12,986 bases of DNA from JBKBRC01 sp046292345 (GTDB lineage: Bacteria; Bacteroidota; Rhodothermia; Rhodothermales; Rubricoccaceae). The notes under the pieces were generated by a model. The model ran no database searches. It saw nothing but the letters and a program-made list of their open reading frames with translations, and had not been told where the DNA came from. Below, piece after piece: positions 1-7,062 of the stretch (its first letter is position 1; each line of letters starts with the position of its first letter). Where the stretch lies: the NCBI GenBank assembly GCA_046292345.1, contig JBKBRC010000060.1, forward strand, positions 1 through 12,986, written 5' to 3'. Made by a program: the position numbers and the translations under genes.

Positions 1-51
1 CGCCCGCCGGACGTGGCCGCCCGCCGGACGTGGCCGCCCGCCGGACGTGGT
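1..51. repeat. 17-bp tandem repeat, three copies
   Basis: Three consecutive 17-bp units reading CGCCCGCCGGACGTGGC fill positions 1-17, 18-34 and 35-51. The first two are identical and the third differs only in its last base. The array may continue to the left of the window. It ends exactly at the TTG that I propose as the -33 element of the ftsX promoter. Its complement shares the core ACGTCC(C)GGCGG with the repeat at 4642-4706. Confidence 0.95.
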
Positions 52-80
52 TGCCGGGGGCAGGCCCGCCACTATCTTCC
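51..80 (+). promoter_or_regulatory. Candidate ftsX promoter, TTG-N19-TATCTTCC
   Basis: TTG at 51-53 and TATCTTCC at 73-80 are 19 bases apart, which fits the Bacteroidota-type primary sigma consensus (TTG about 17-23 bases before TAnnTTTG). The downstream box ends 23 bases before the GTG start at 104, leaving a very short leader. The last two bases of the box deviate from consensus. It is called from spacing and motif only. Confidence 0.45.
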
Positions 81-103
81 GCGCTGCACCGCCCGTTGCC
101 GCC

Positions 104-1003
104 GTGTCGCTCGCCTACACGTTCCGAGAAGGCCTGGCCGGCTTCCGCCGTGCCCGGCTGGCCACCGCCACCTCGGTGAGCGCACTCGCCGTCGCGCTCG
201 TCCTGATCGGCCTGTTCGTGCTCATCGGCTGGCAGTGGAACCGTGCGGCCAACGAGCTCCGCCAGCGCGCCGGCGAGGTCGAGGTCTTCCTCGACCCGCT
301 CGACGCGCTGCAGACAGCGCGTCTGCGCGAGCGCCTCGAAAGCCTGCCCGGCGTGGACACCGTCCGCTACGTCTCGCGCGAGGAGGCCGTGCAGGTCTTC
401 CGCGAGACGTTCGGGGAGGCGCCCGACCTGTTCGAGGGCGAACTGTTCCTGCCGGCCTCGTTCCGCGTGCGCTTCCGGGGCGACTACGCGCAGGCAGACA
501 GCCTCGAGCAGGTCGCGCGCCGCATCGAGTCGTGGGGGCGCGTGCAGGAGGCCACGTTCGACGCGCCGCTGCTCGACGTCGTCGAGCGCAACCGGCGCGT
601 GTTCTCGGGCATCGGCCTGGCGATGGGGCTGCTCGTCGTCGCGGCGGCGTTGCTGCTCGTCGGCAACACCGTCCGCCTCTCGATCTACGCCCGGCGCATG
701 CTCATCCGCACGATGAAGCTCGTCGGCGCCACCAACGGTTTCATTCGGCGCCCCTTCCTGATCGAGGGGCTCGTGCAGGGGTTCGTGGCGGGCGTCGTGG
801 CGGCGGTGCTGCTGTGGCTGCTCTACGGCCTGCTGCTCGGCTCGCTCGCCGAAGCGGACGCGCTGCCGGCGGCCGCCTCGGGCTGGCCCGGCGGCACGCC
901 CGTGCTCGCGCTGGCCGCGCTCGTCGTGCTCGGCCTCGTGCTCGGCCTGCTCGCCTCCTGGGTGGCCGTGCGCCAGTTCATCCGCCGCGTCCCGCTCTCC
1001 TGA
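104..1003 (+). CDS. ftsX: Cell division protein FtsX (ABC-type permease-like subunit)
   Basis: FtsX is the membrane partner of the ATPase FtsE. Together they sit at the division septum and transmit ATP-driven changes to periplasmic peptidoglycan hydrolases. The 299-residue protein has the family layout: a short basic N-terminus, TM1 at about 25-44, an extracytoplasmic domain at about 46-165, and three further helices at about 169-187, 226-247 and 267-285. The conserved cytoplasmic stretch KLVGATNGFIRRPFLIEG (about 205-222) is an FtsX hallmark. I chose GTG at 104 because the protein then begins SLAYTFREGL, the usual FtsX beginning. A GTG at 47 in the same frame would start inside the tandem repeat and add 19 unlikely residues. 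No Shine-Dalgarno sequence is visible. ftsE is not in the window, although it is often upstream. The next gene starts only 5 bases after the stop, so the two are probably co-transcribed. Confidence 0.93.
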   Translation: MSLAYTFREGLAGFRRARLATATSVSALAVALVLIGLFVLIGWQWNRAANELRQRAGEVEVFLDPLDALQTARLRERLESLPGVDTVRYVSREEAVQVFRETFGEAPDLFEGELFLPASFRVRFRGDYAQADSLEQVARRIESWGRVQEATFDAPLLDVVERNRRVFSGIGLAMGLLVVAAALLLVGNTVRLSIYARRMLIRTMKLVGATNGFIRRPFLIEGLVQGFVAGVVAAVLLWLLYGLLLGSLAEADALPAAASGWPGGTPVLALAALVVLGLVLGLLASWVAVRQFIRRVPLS

Positions 1004-1008
1004 AGGCC

Positions 1009-1857
1009 ATGCCCCGCTCCTCCTGCCGCTTCCCCGGCCGACCCCGCCTCACGCCCCCGGCCGCCCTGCTAGTCGCCGTGCTCGCCCTGGCCGCCTGCCG
1101 CGGATCGGACGACGACCTGACCGGTCGCGCCGTCGCGACGGCCACCGAGGAGCGCAGCGTCGCGCTCGAAGGGCGCACGCTCGTGCTGGACGGCTTTGCC
1201 GGCGACGTGCGCGTCCTCGCCGACCCGACCCTCTCCGAGGTGCGCCTGCGCGCCGAGCGCAGCGCCCGCGGAGCCACCGACGGCTCGGCCGCCGCCCGCC
1301 TCGAGGGCGTCACGCTCCGCGAGGCCGGCGGCGCCGACCTCTACCAGTTCGTCTGGCGCACCGAGCACGAGGCCGGCACGCGCGTGGACGTGGAGGTGCG
1401 CGTGCCGCCGGGGACGGCCGTCACGCTCCGCCTCGGCGCGGGCGACCTCGTAGCCGAGGGCCTTGAGGGCGCGCTCGACGCCGAGCTCGGCGCGGGCACG
1501 GCCACGGCCACAGGCCTCACCGCCTCCGAGGTGCGCCTGCGCACAGGCTCGGGCGCGCTCGAGGTGGAAGCGCGCGCGCTCCCGGCCGGTGCGGCCTACA
1601 CGCTCGAGACAGGCGCCGGCGAAATCGTGCTCGCGCTGCCGGCCGCAGCGTCGGTAAACGTGGAGGCGGAGACGCGGGCCGGACAGGTCCGCCTCGGCGA
1701 CCTGCCCTTCGAGGGGCCGCGCCTGACGACCTCGGGCGGGCAGGCGCGCTTCCGGGCACGGCTCGGACGCGGGCAGGCGCGCGTGGAAGCGCGCACGGGT
1801 GCCGGCGACGTCGTCTTCCGCGAGACCGGAACCGACGCCGACAACCTGGCGCCATAG
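1009..1857 (+). CDS. Putative lipoprotein with DUF4097-like (adhesin-type) beta repeats
   Basis: This 282-residue protein is predicted to be a lipoprotein. A basic N-terminus and a hydrophobic run (about 18-29) end in the lipobox LAAC, with Cys30 as the lipidated residue. The remainder is almost entirely short beta-type repeats rich in Gly, Ala, Val and charged residues, with recurring patterns such as LRLGAGDLVAEG, LRTGSGALEVEA, LETGAGEIVLAL and ARTGAGDVVF. The G-(A/S)-G-x-(hydrophobic) turns recurring about every 20-25 residues are typical of the DUF4097/DUF2807 beta-helix families found in Bacteroidota lipoproteins and anti-sigma-associated proteins. No catalytic motif is seen and the function is unknown. 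It lies 5 bases after ftsX and 139 bases before the class A PBP, so an envelope role is plausible but inferred. No Shine-Dalgarno sequence precedes the ATG. Confidence 0.85.
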   Translation: MPRSSCRFPGRPRLTPPAALLVAVLALAACRGSDDDLTGRAVATATEERSVALEGRTLVLDGFAGDVRVLADPTLSEVRLRAERSARGATDGSAAARLEGVTLREAGGADLYQFVWRTEHEAGTRVDVEVRVPPGTAVTLRLGAGDLVAEGLEGALDAELGAGTATATGLTASEVRLRTGSGALEVEARALPAGAAYTLETGAGEIVLALPAAASVNVEAETRAGQVRLGDLPFEGPRLTTSGGQARFRARLGRGQARVEARTGAGDVVFRETGTDADNLAP

Positions 1858-1929
1858 GCGCGCCGCCGCAGGGCCGGACGTCCCGGATCGCGCTCGGCCA
1901 GGCCCGGTGTGGCGGAAGGGCACGCCCGC

Positions 1930-1943
1930 CGCGCGGCCGCGCG
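1930..1943. other. 14-bp perfect palindrome between the lipoprotein gene and the PBP gene
   Basis: CGCGCGGCCGCGCG is perfectly self-complementary and lies in the 139-base gap (1858-1996). No T-run follows, so it is only a weak terminator candidate. A TTG at 1944-1946 follows directly, and TATCCGCC at 1969-1976 is a poor match to the promoter box seen elsewhere, so a PBP promoter may lie here. GC-rich palindromes of this length are not rare at this base composition. Confidence 0.35.
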
Positions 1944-1996
1944 TTGAGTCTCAGCGCCGGCGCGCCGATATCCGCCTCCGACGCGATCTTCTCCGC

Positions 1997-4465
1997 ATGG
2001 CCTCGTCGCCCCGCTACATCGTCCGAAACGACCGCGGCCGCACGCGTGCGAGCGGGCCGCCGGCCGGCCGCCGCCGGCGAGCAGCGCCGCCCTCGCCCAG
2101 GACGCCCGCGCGCCGCGCGATCGACGCGTTCGCGACCGGCCTCGCGGCGGCGCTCGTGCTGGGGCTCGGGCTCGCCCTCGCCCTGGCTGTCTACGCCTCG
2201 CTGCTGCTCTCGCGCACGCCCGATGCGTTCGCGCTCTCGCGGGCCACGCGCGCTCAGCCCAGCGTCGTGCTCGCGGCCGGCGGCGAGCGCCTGACGCAGT
2301 ACGAGCCGCCGTTCCGCGAGTGGGTACCGCTGGACTCGATGCCGCCGCACCTCGTGCACGCGCTCATCGCCACCGAGGACCGCGCGTTCTACCGCCACCG
2401 CGGCCTCGACGTGCGCCGCACCTTCGGTGCGATGTGGTACACCCTGCGCGGCAACCGCCAGGGCGGCTCGACGATCACGCAGCAGCTCGCGCGCAACCTC
2501 TTCCCGGCCGAGATCGGCCACGCGCACGTGCTCGAGCGCAAGGTGAAGGAGGTGATCGCTGCCTACACGATCGAGCGCGACAACACCAAGCGCGACATCC
2601 TTGAGTCGTACCTGAACACGGTTCCGTTTCTCTACAACGCCCACGGGGTGGAACTGGCCGCGCGGACGTACTTCGGGACGACGGCGCGCGCGCTGACCGT
2701 CCCGCAGGCGGCCACGCTCGTCGCGATGCTCAAGGGGCCGGCCGATTTCAATCCTGTGCGAAACCCTGAGCGCGCCCGCGCCCGCCGCGACCTCGTGCTG
2801 CGGCTCATGGCCGAGCAGGGCCACCTCTCGGCGGAAGACGCGGCGCGCTACCGCGAGCAGCCGCTCGGGGTGACGCTGCGTCCGCAGCCGGGCGTGCGTA
2901 GCCAGGCGCCGCACTTCACCGCGGCCGTGCGCGCACGTCTCGAGGCGTGGGCCCGCCCGCGCGGCTACGACGTCGAGCGCGACGGGCTCGTCGTCCACAC
3001 CACGCTCGACCTGCCGCTCCAGCGCCTGGCCGAGGCCGTCGTGGCCGAGCAGGGCCGGGCGCTCCAGCGCCGCGCCGACGCCCGCTGGGGCCGTGGCGCC
3101 CTGCCCGACGGCGTGCTCGAGGCGCACCTGCGCCGCACCGACGCCTTCGCACGCCTCGTCGATGCCGGCCGCACCGAGGCCGAGGCGCTGGCTGCGCTCC
3201 GCGCCGACCGGGCCGCCGTGCAGGCGGCCCGCGAGGCCGCCGCGCGCATCGAGGCCAGCTTCGTCGCGCTCGACCCCGCCACGGGGGCCGTGCGCGCCTA
3301 CGTCGGCAGCCGCGACTTCATGCTCGGCGAGTACGACATGGCCGGCGTCGCGCGCCGGCAGCCGGGCTCCACGTTCAAGCCGTTCGTGTTCGCGGCCGCG
3401 CTCCAGCGCGGCTACGCGCCCACCGACGCCGTCGTAGACCAGGCCGTGGCTGTCGATCTCGGCGGCGGCGAGGTCTGGCGGCCCTCCAACAGCGGCCGCA
3501 TCTCGGGCGCGTCGCTCTCGCTCACGGACGCGCTCGCGTTCTCCAAAAACACCGTCGCCGTCCAACTCGGGCAGGAGGTCGGGCCAGCGCGCGTGGCCTA
3601 CGTGGCGCGCCAGATGGGCATCACGAGCCCGCTCGACGTCGTGCCCTCGCTCGCGCTCGGCACGAGCCCGGTCACGCTGCTCGAAATGACCGGCGCCTAC
3701 GGCACGATCGCCAACGACGGCCTCCGGCGCGAGCCGCTGATGATCACGCGCATCGAGAGCGCCAGCGGGCACGTGCTGGCGCGCTTCGCGCCCGAGGGCG
3801 GACAGGCCATCACGCGGCGTGACGCGCGCGCGCTCATCGAGATGATGCGCGCGGCCGTGGACCGCGGGACGGGCCGCGGCGTGCGCGCCCGCGGCGTCAC
3901 GCTCGACGTGGCCGGCAAGACCGGCACCACGCAGCGCAACGCCGACGGCTGGTTCATCCTCATGCATCCGCGCCTCGTGGCCGGCGCATGGGTCGGCTTC
4001 CCGGACCAGCGCCTCACGCTGCCCGGCGCGCAGGGCTCCGACACGGCGCTGCCCATCGTCGCGGACGTGTTCGCCCGCATCCAGGACCGCCTCGGGCCGG
4101 CGCGCTTCCCGGACCCCCCGGGCTACGGCCGCACGCTCGTCGTGGACGACCCGATGCCGGACACGACGGCGGCCTTCCGGCCAGACGAGCCGCCAGGCAT
4201 GGACTGGGACGCCGCCCGCCGCGACGACTACCGCGCCGCCTATGGGCCCGTCGATCCGGCCGCGCCGCCGCCGCGCCCCGAGCCCCCGCTCGCGCGCCCC
4301 GACGTGCCCGACCGTGCCGCACCGCGTCCGTCTGAGCGATTCGAGCGCCCGGTGCCCGATCGCCCCGCGGCCGAGCGGCTGCCTGCGGAGCGCACCCCGC
4401 GTCCGGCCGTGCCCGAGCCGCCGGCCTACACGCCCGCGCCGCTCGGCCGCGGCGACGAGCCGTAG
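1997..4465 (+). CDS. Bifunctional penicillin-binding protein 1A (class A PBP)
   Basis: This is an inner-membrane peptidoglycan synthase that polymerises lipid II glycan strands (GT51 domain) and cross-links the stem peptides (transpeptidase domain). The 822-residue protein has a basic cytoplasmic N-terminus (1-40) and a membrane anchor at about 48-70. The GT51 domain is at about 95-270, with EDRAFYRHRG at 127-136 (catalytic Glu127) and GGSTITQQLARNLF at 156-169. The transpeptidase domain is at about 420-700, with the nucleophile Ser458 in STFK (458-461), the SKN motif at 516-518, and KTGTT at 641-645. All catalytic motifs are intact. The last 110 or so residues form a Pro/Arg/Asp-rich, probably disordered tail. 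ATG at 1997 puts the anchor at a normal distance from the N-terminus; the frame stays open farther upstream but runs into the lipoprotein gene. No Shine-Dalgarno sequence is seen. Confidence 0.95.
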   Translation: MASSPRYIVRNDRGRTRASGPPAGRRRRAAPPSPRTPARRAIDAFATGLAAALVLGLGLALALAVYASLLLSRTPDAFALSRATRAQPSVVLAAGGERLTQYEPPFREWVPLDSMPPHLVHALIATEDRAFYRHRGLDVRRTFGAMWYTLRGNRQGGSTITQQLARNLFPAEIGHAHVLERKVKEVIAAYTIERDNTKRDILESYLNTVPFLYNAHGVELAARTYFGTTARALTVPQAATLVAMLKGPADFNPVRNPERARARRDLVLRLMAEQGHLSAEDAARYREQPLGVTLRPQPGVRSQAPHFTAAVRARLEAWARPRGYDVERDGLVVHTTLDLPLQRLAEAVVAEQGRALQRRADARWGRGALPDGVLEAHLRRTDAFARLVDAGRTEAEALAALRADRAAVQAAREAAARIEASFVALDPATGAVRAYVGSRDFMLGEYDMAGVARRQPGSTFKPFVFAAALQRGYAPTDAVVDQAVAVDLGGGEVWRPSNSGRISGASLSLTDALAFSKNTVAVQLGQEVGPARVAYVARQMGITSPLDVVPSLALGTSPVTLLEMTGAYGTIANDGLRREPLMITRIESASGHVLARFAPEGGQAITRRDARALIEMMRAAVDRGTGRGVRARGVTLDVAGKTGTTQRNADGWFILMHPRLVAGAWVGFPDQRLTLPGAQGSDTALPIVADVFARIQDRLGPARFPDPPGYGRTLVVDDPMPDTTAAFRPDEPPGMDWDAARRDDYRAAYGPVDPAAPPPRPEPPLARPDVPDRAAPRPSERFERPVPDRPAAERLPAERTPRPAVPEPPAYTPAPLGRGDEP

Positions 4466-4498
4466 CAGGCGCCGGGCGTGTCGGGGGCCGCAGAAACC

Positions 4499-4563
4499 AC
4501 TCCCCTGCCCTCCGCGTCTCTGCCTCCTTGCCATCCCGCCGCTCAGCCTCCCTGCCCTGTGTC
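4499..4563 (+). terminator. C-rich, G-poor stretch, candidate Rho utilisation site after the PBP gene
   Basis: It starts about 35 bases after the PBP stop. Between 4501 and 4560 I count 33 C, 10 G, 15 T and 2 A, a striking C-over-G excess on the transcript strand in a region where the two are otherwise closer. Repeated CCTGCC/CCTCC words fit an unstructured C-rich RNA of the kind bound by Rho. No intrinsic terminator with a T-run is visible in this spacer. This is a compositional inference. Confidence 0.35.
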
Positions 4564-4610
4564 CCGGCACGTCCGCGCCACGGCTGACCGGGACCGGGGG
4601 CAAGCCCGGC

Positions 4611-4642
4611 GCGGGCGGCCGTGATCTACGGCCGCAACCCGC
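4611..4642. other. Strong hairpin in the PBP-arsA spacer
   Basis: GCGGCCGT (4615-4622) and ACGGCCGC (4628-4635) form a perfect 8-bp stem with the loop GATCT. A further 4 bp, GCGG (4611-4614) with CCGC (4639-4642), extends the stem across a 3-base AAC bulge. No T-run follows. It may be the 3' end structure of the PBP transcript or a structured leader for the next gene. It touches the first copy of the tandem repeat. Confidence 0.6.
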
Positions 4643-4706
4643 CCGGCGGCGGGTCCTACGTCCCGGCGGCGGGTCCTACGTCCCGGCGGCGGGTCCTACG
4701 TCCCGG
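4642..4706. repeat. 20-bp tandem repeat, about 3.3 copies
   Basis: The unit TCCCGGCGGCGGGTCCTACG is present in full at 4661-4680 and 4681-4700. It is complete except for its first base at 4641-4660, and partial (TCCCGG) at 4701-4706. Each unit contains CCCG...CGGG and could fold into a small stem. Together with the C-rich stretch and the hairpin, it accounts for much of the 367-base gene-free gap 4466-4832. A small open frame across it (4621-4833) is only repeat-encoded low-complexity peptide. The remainder of the gap (4707-4832) shows no clear signal. Confidence 0.95.
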
Positions 4707-4832
4707 TGCGGAGCGGCGTCTACGCCTCCGGCGGCCACCCGTAGCGGCATTCGGGGGCGGAGCCTTAGGCGGGCTCGGACGTATCCGGGCGCCCGTGCTT
4801 CCGCCCGTCATCCTCCGCGCCTTGCGCCCCTG

Positions 4833-6005
4833 ATGCCCCGCATTCTCCTGTTCACCGGCAAAGGCGGCGTCGGCAAGACGACGTGCGCCGCCGCGACCGC
4901 ACTCGCGTGCGCCCGCGCCGGCCGCCGCACGCTCGTCATGTCCACCGACCCGGCGCACTCGCTCGCCGACGCGCTCGACCGCCCGCTCGGCCCCGAGCCC
5001 GAGGCCGTCGCCGACAACCTCTGGGCGCAGGAGGTGGACATGTACTACTCCATGCGCAAGTACTGGGGCAACATGCGCGAGCTCGTCCGGACCGTCCTCC
5101 GCTTGCAGGGCGCCGACGCCGTCGCGGCCGAGGAACTGGCCGCCCTTCCTGGAATGGGCGAGGCGAGCGCGCTGCTCTGGCTCGACAAGTTCTACACCTC
5201 CGGCGACTACGACACCATCGTCCTGGATGCCGCGCCGACGGGCGAGACGCTCACCCTCCTGACCCTCCCGCAGGTCACGCAGTGGTGGCTACAGAAGGCG
5301 TTCCCGTTCCAGAAAGCCGCCATCAAGACAGCCGGTTTCGCCCTCCGCAAGACGACCGGCATCCCCCTCGACAAGGGGTACGAAGAACTCGACTGGCTCT
5401 TCGGTAAGCTCGCCGACGTGCAGACGGTCATGCAGGATCCGGCCATCACGAGCGCGCGCCTCGTCATGAACCCCGAGCGCATGGTCATCCAGGAGGCTCG
5501 CCGGGCCTGGACCTACCTCCAGCTCTACGGCTACGGCGTCGATGCGGCCATCGTCAACCGGATCCTGCCCGAGGAAGCCGCCGCCGTGGGGCCCTTCGCG
5601 CGCTATGTGGCCGCGCAGGGGGACTACCTGGCCGAGATCGAGGAGACGTTCGCGCCGCTGCCCATCCTGCGCGTGCCGCACGCCGGGCATGAGGTGTTCG
5701 GGCTCGAGCGCCTGGCGGCCGTCGCCGAGGGCCTCTACGACGACGGCCACGCGCCCGACGCCGTCCGCCACGCCGAGCCGGCCTTCCGCGTCGAGCCGGA
5801 GGGGAGCGGCTACACGGTCGCGCTGCGCGTGCCCGCCCTGCCCGACGGCGCGGCCGAGGCCGAGCAGTTCGGCGACACGCTCGTGGTGCAGGTGGCCAAC
5901 CAGCGTCGCAACGTACTCCTGCCGGCGTTTCTGGCCTACTATCGCCTCGCCGGGGCGCAGATCACCGGCGGCTGGCTGCGCGCCGCGTTTGTGCCCGAGG
6001 CCTGA
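4833..6005 (+). CDS. ArsA/Get3-family ATPase with HSP20-like C-terminal domain
   Basis: The 390-residue protein belongs to the SIMIBI-class P-loop ATPases. The deviant Walker A motif GKGGVGKTT is at 9-17, STDPAHS (switch I region) at 37-43, and DAAPTGET (switch II) at 132-139. Residues from about 315 to the end resemble the HSP20-like beta domain appended to many bacterial ArsA homologues. Only two cysteines are visible (18 and 26), both near the P-loop. The arsenite-binding Cys set of E. coli ArsA and the zinc CxxC of eukaryotic Get3 are therefore absent. There is one ATPase domain, not the tandem pair of plasmid ArsA, and no arsB, arsC, arsD or arsR is nearby. An arsenite pump role is unlikely; a client-protein or membrane-targeting role is possible but unproven. 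ATG at 4833 places the P-loop at the standard position. The gene has its own 367-base upstream spacer and converges with the MscS gene. Confidence 0.9.
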   Translation: MPRILLFTGKGGVGKTTCAAATALACARAGRRTLVMSTDPAHSLADALDRPLGPEPEAVADNLWAQEVDMYYSMRKYWGNMRELVRTVLRLQGADAVAAEELAALPGMGEASALLWLDKFYTSGDYDTIVLDAAPTGETLTLLTLPQVTQWWLQKAFPFQKAAIKTAGFALRKTTGIPLDKGYEELDWLFGKLADVQTVMQDPAITSARLVMNPERMVIQEARRAWTYLQLYGYGVDAAIVNRILPEEAAAVGPFARYVAAQGDYLAEIEETFAPLPILRVPHAGHEVFGLERLAAVAEGLYDDGHAPDAVRHAEPAFRVEPEGSGYTVALRVPALPDGAAEAEQFGDTLVVQVANQRRNVLLPAFLAYYRLAGAQITGGWLRAAFVPEA

Positions 6006-6039
6006 ACCCGGGACGGGCGCCTGAACCCGGGGACGGGCG
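6001..6039. repeat. Tandem duplication that includes the arsA-like stop codon
   Basis: Copy 1 (6001-6019, CCTGAACCCGGGACGGGCG) and copy 2 (6020-6039) differ by one extra G in copy 2. The TGA stop (6003-6005) is part of copy 1, so coding and non-coding sequence were duplicated together. The second TGA is in another frame. The repeat fills most of the 55-base gap to the convergent MscS gene and contains CCCGGG palindromes. I see no T-run terminator there. Confidence 0.9.
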
Positions 6040-6060
6040 CTCCGGAGGCCGCCACGCGTC

Positions 6061-7020
6061 TCAGGCCCCGGCGGCGTCGCGGCCGTTCGGGCCGGCCATG
6101 GCCTCGCGGACGGCCACGCCGCCGGACGGCCCGAAGTCCAGCGTGCGGATCGGGAACGGGATCGTCACGCCGCCCTCGTCGAAGGCGCGCTTGACGGCCT
6201 TGACGGCCGCGCTCTGCGCCGCCAGGAAGTCCGGCTGCCGCGCAAACGGGATCCAGACCTGAAGCACCAGATCAATGGACGAGTCGCCAAAGCCGGTGTA
6301 GAACACCTCCACGGGGCGGTCTGTGTCGCGCATGGGCAGTGCCTCGAGCGCCTCGCGCGCCAGACGCTCGGCCTGCTCGAGGTCGTCGCCGTAGCCGACG
6401 CCTACCTCGAGATCCACGCGGCGCCGGCCCGAGGACGAGAAGTTGACGATCGGCTCCTGGAAGACCTTGGCGTTGGGCAGAATGACGCGCTCGCCCTGAA
6501 GCGTCAGGATGACCGTCGAGCGGAGGTTGATGTCTGTCACGGTGCCCTTGAAGCCGTTCGTCTCGATGAGCTGGCCGACCACGAACGGCGAGCGCACGGC
6601 CATGAGCACGCCCGCGATGAAGTTGGAGGCGATGTCCTGGAACGCGAAGCCAAGGGCGAGGCCGATGATGCCCGCGCCTGCGAGCAGGCTCGTCACGACG
6701 CCCGAGAGCGCGAGCACGCCGAGTGCCATGAATACGCCCGCGGCGAGCACGGCCACGTAGGCAAGCGTGGCCAGCAGCCCGACGACGTTCTGGCCGTGCG
6801 CGGCGTGGGTGGTGACGCGCATCAGCGCCGCGCGCACCAGGCGGCGCGCCACGCGCGCCAGGAGCGCCGCGGCGACCACGATCAGGACGGCGACGATCAG
6901 GTTGGGCAGGTGCAGCACGAACGCCTCCACCCACCCGGCCAGCTTCTCGACGAGCGCGTTGAACGTGCCTGCGAGCGTGATGGGCGGATCGGGCGCGGCG
7001 GCAGTCGTGTCCTGGAGCAT
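6061..7020 (-). CDS. MscS-family small-conductance mechanosensitive channel
   Basis: This is an inner-membrane channel of the MscS type, which releases solutes when membrane tension rises after osmotic downshock. The 319-residue protein has three membrane segments at about 38-60, 80-102 and 108-140. The last is the Gly/Ala-rich pore helix with the family sequence GLALGFAFQDIASNFIAGVL. The beta domain follows with GTVTDINLRSTVI (159-171), then PNAKVFQEPIVNFS, then the alpha/beta C-terminal domain. Length and order are those of a minimal MscS. It is the last gene of a minus-strand run, 42 bases after the FrnE-like gene, and is probably transcribed with it. No Shine-Dalgarno sequence precedes the ATG. 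An alternative within the family is one of the many MscS paralogues, whose gating ligand cannot be told from sequence. Confidence 0.93.
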   Translation of the reverse strand: MLQDTTAAAPDPPITLAGTFNALVEKLAGWVEAFVLHLPNLIVAVLIVVAAALLARVARRLVRAALMRVTTHAAHGQNVVGLLATLAYVAVLAAGVFMALGVLALSGVVTSLLAGAGIIGLALGFAFQDIASNFIAGVLMAVRSPFVVGQLIETNGFKGTVTDINLRSTVILTLQGERVILPNAKVFQEPIVNFSSSGRRRVDLEVGVGYGDDLEQAERLAREALEALPMRDTDRPVEVFYTGFGDSSIDLVLQVWIPFARQPDFLAAQSAAVKAVKRAFDEGGVTIPFPIRTLDFGPSGGVAVREAMAGPNGRDAAGA

Positions 7021-7062
7021 GGGCGGCAGGGCGCAGAGAGGCGCAAAAAGGAGGGGGCGTTG

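Noticed and set aside
1..51. CRISPR array
   Set aside because: The 17-bp units are directly adjacent, without spacers, and no cas gene is present.
13..1008. Frame open from 13 upstream of the lipoprotein start
   Set aside because: This part overlaps ftsX in another frame and reads as Arg/Pro-rich noise; the lipoprotein signal begins at 1009.
1517..4603. A 1028-codon open frame on the minus strand opposite the lipoprotein and PBP genes
   Set aside because: It is a shadow of GC-rich plus-strand codons: its composition is Arg/Ala/Gly/His-rich with no domain, while the opposite strand encodes a PBP with every catalytic motif.
4621..4833. A 70-codon frame across the tandem repeat
   Set aside because: The peptide is just the translated repeat plus Arg/Pro-rich filler, with no homology signal or supporting start context.
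4833..6005. Arsenic-resistance operon
   Set aside because: Only an ArsA-like ATPase is present. It lacks arsenite-binding cysteines, and no ars partner gene is nearby.
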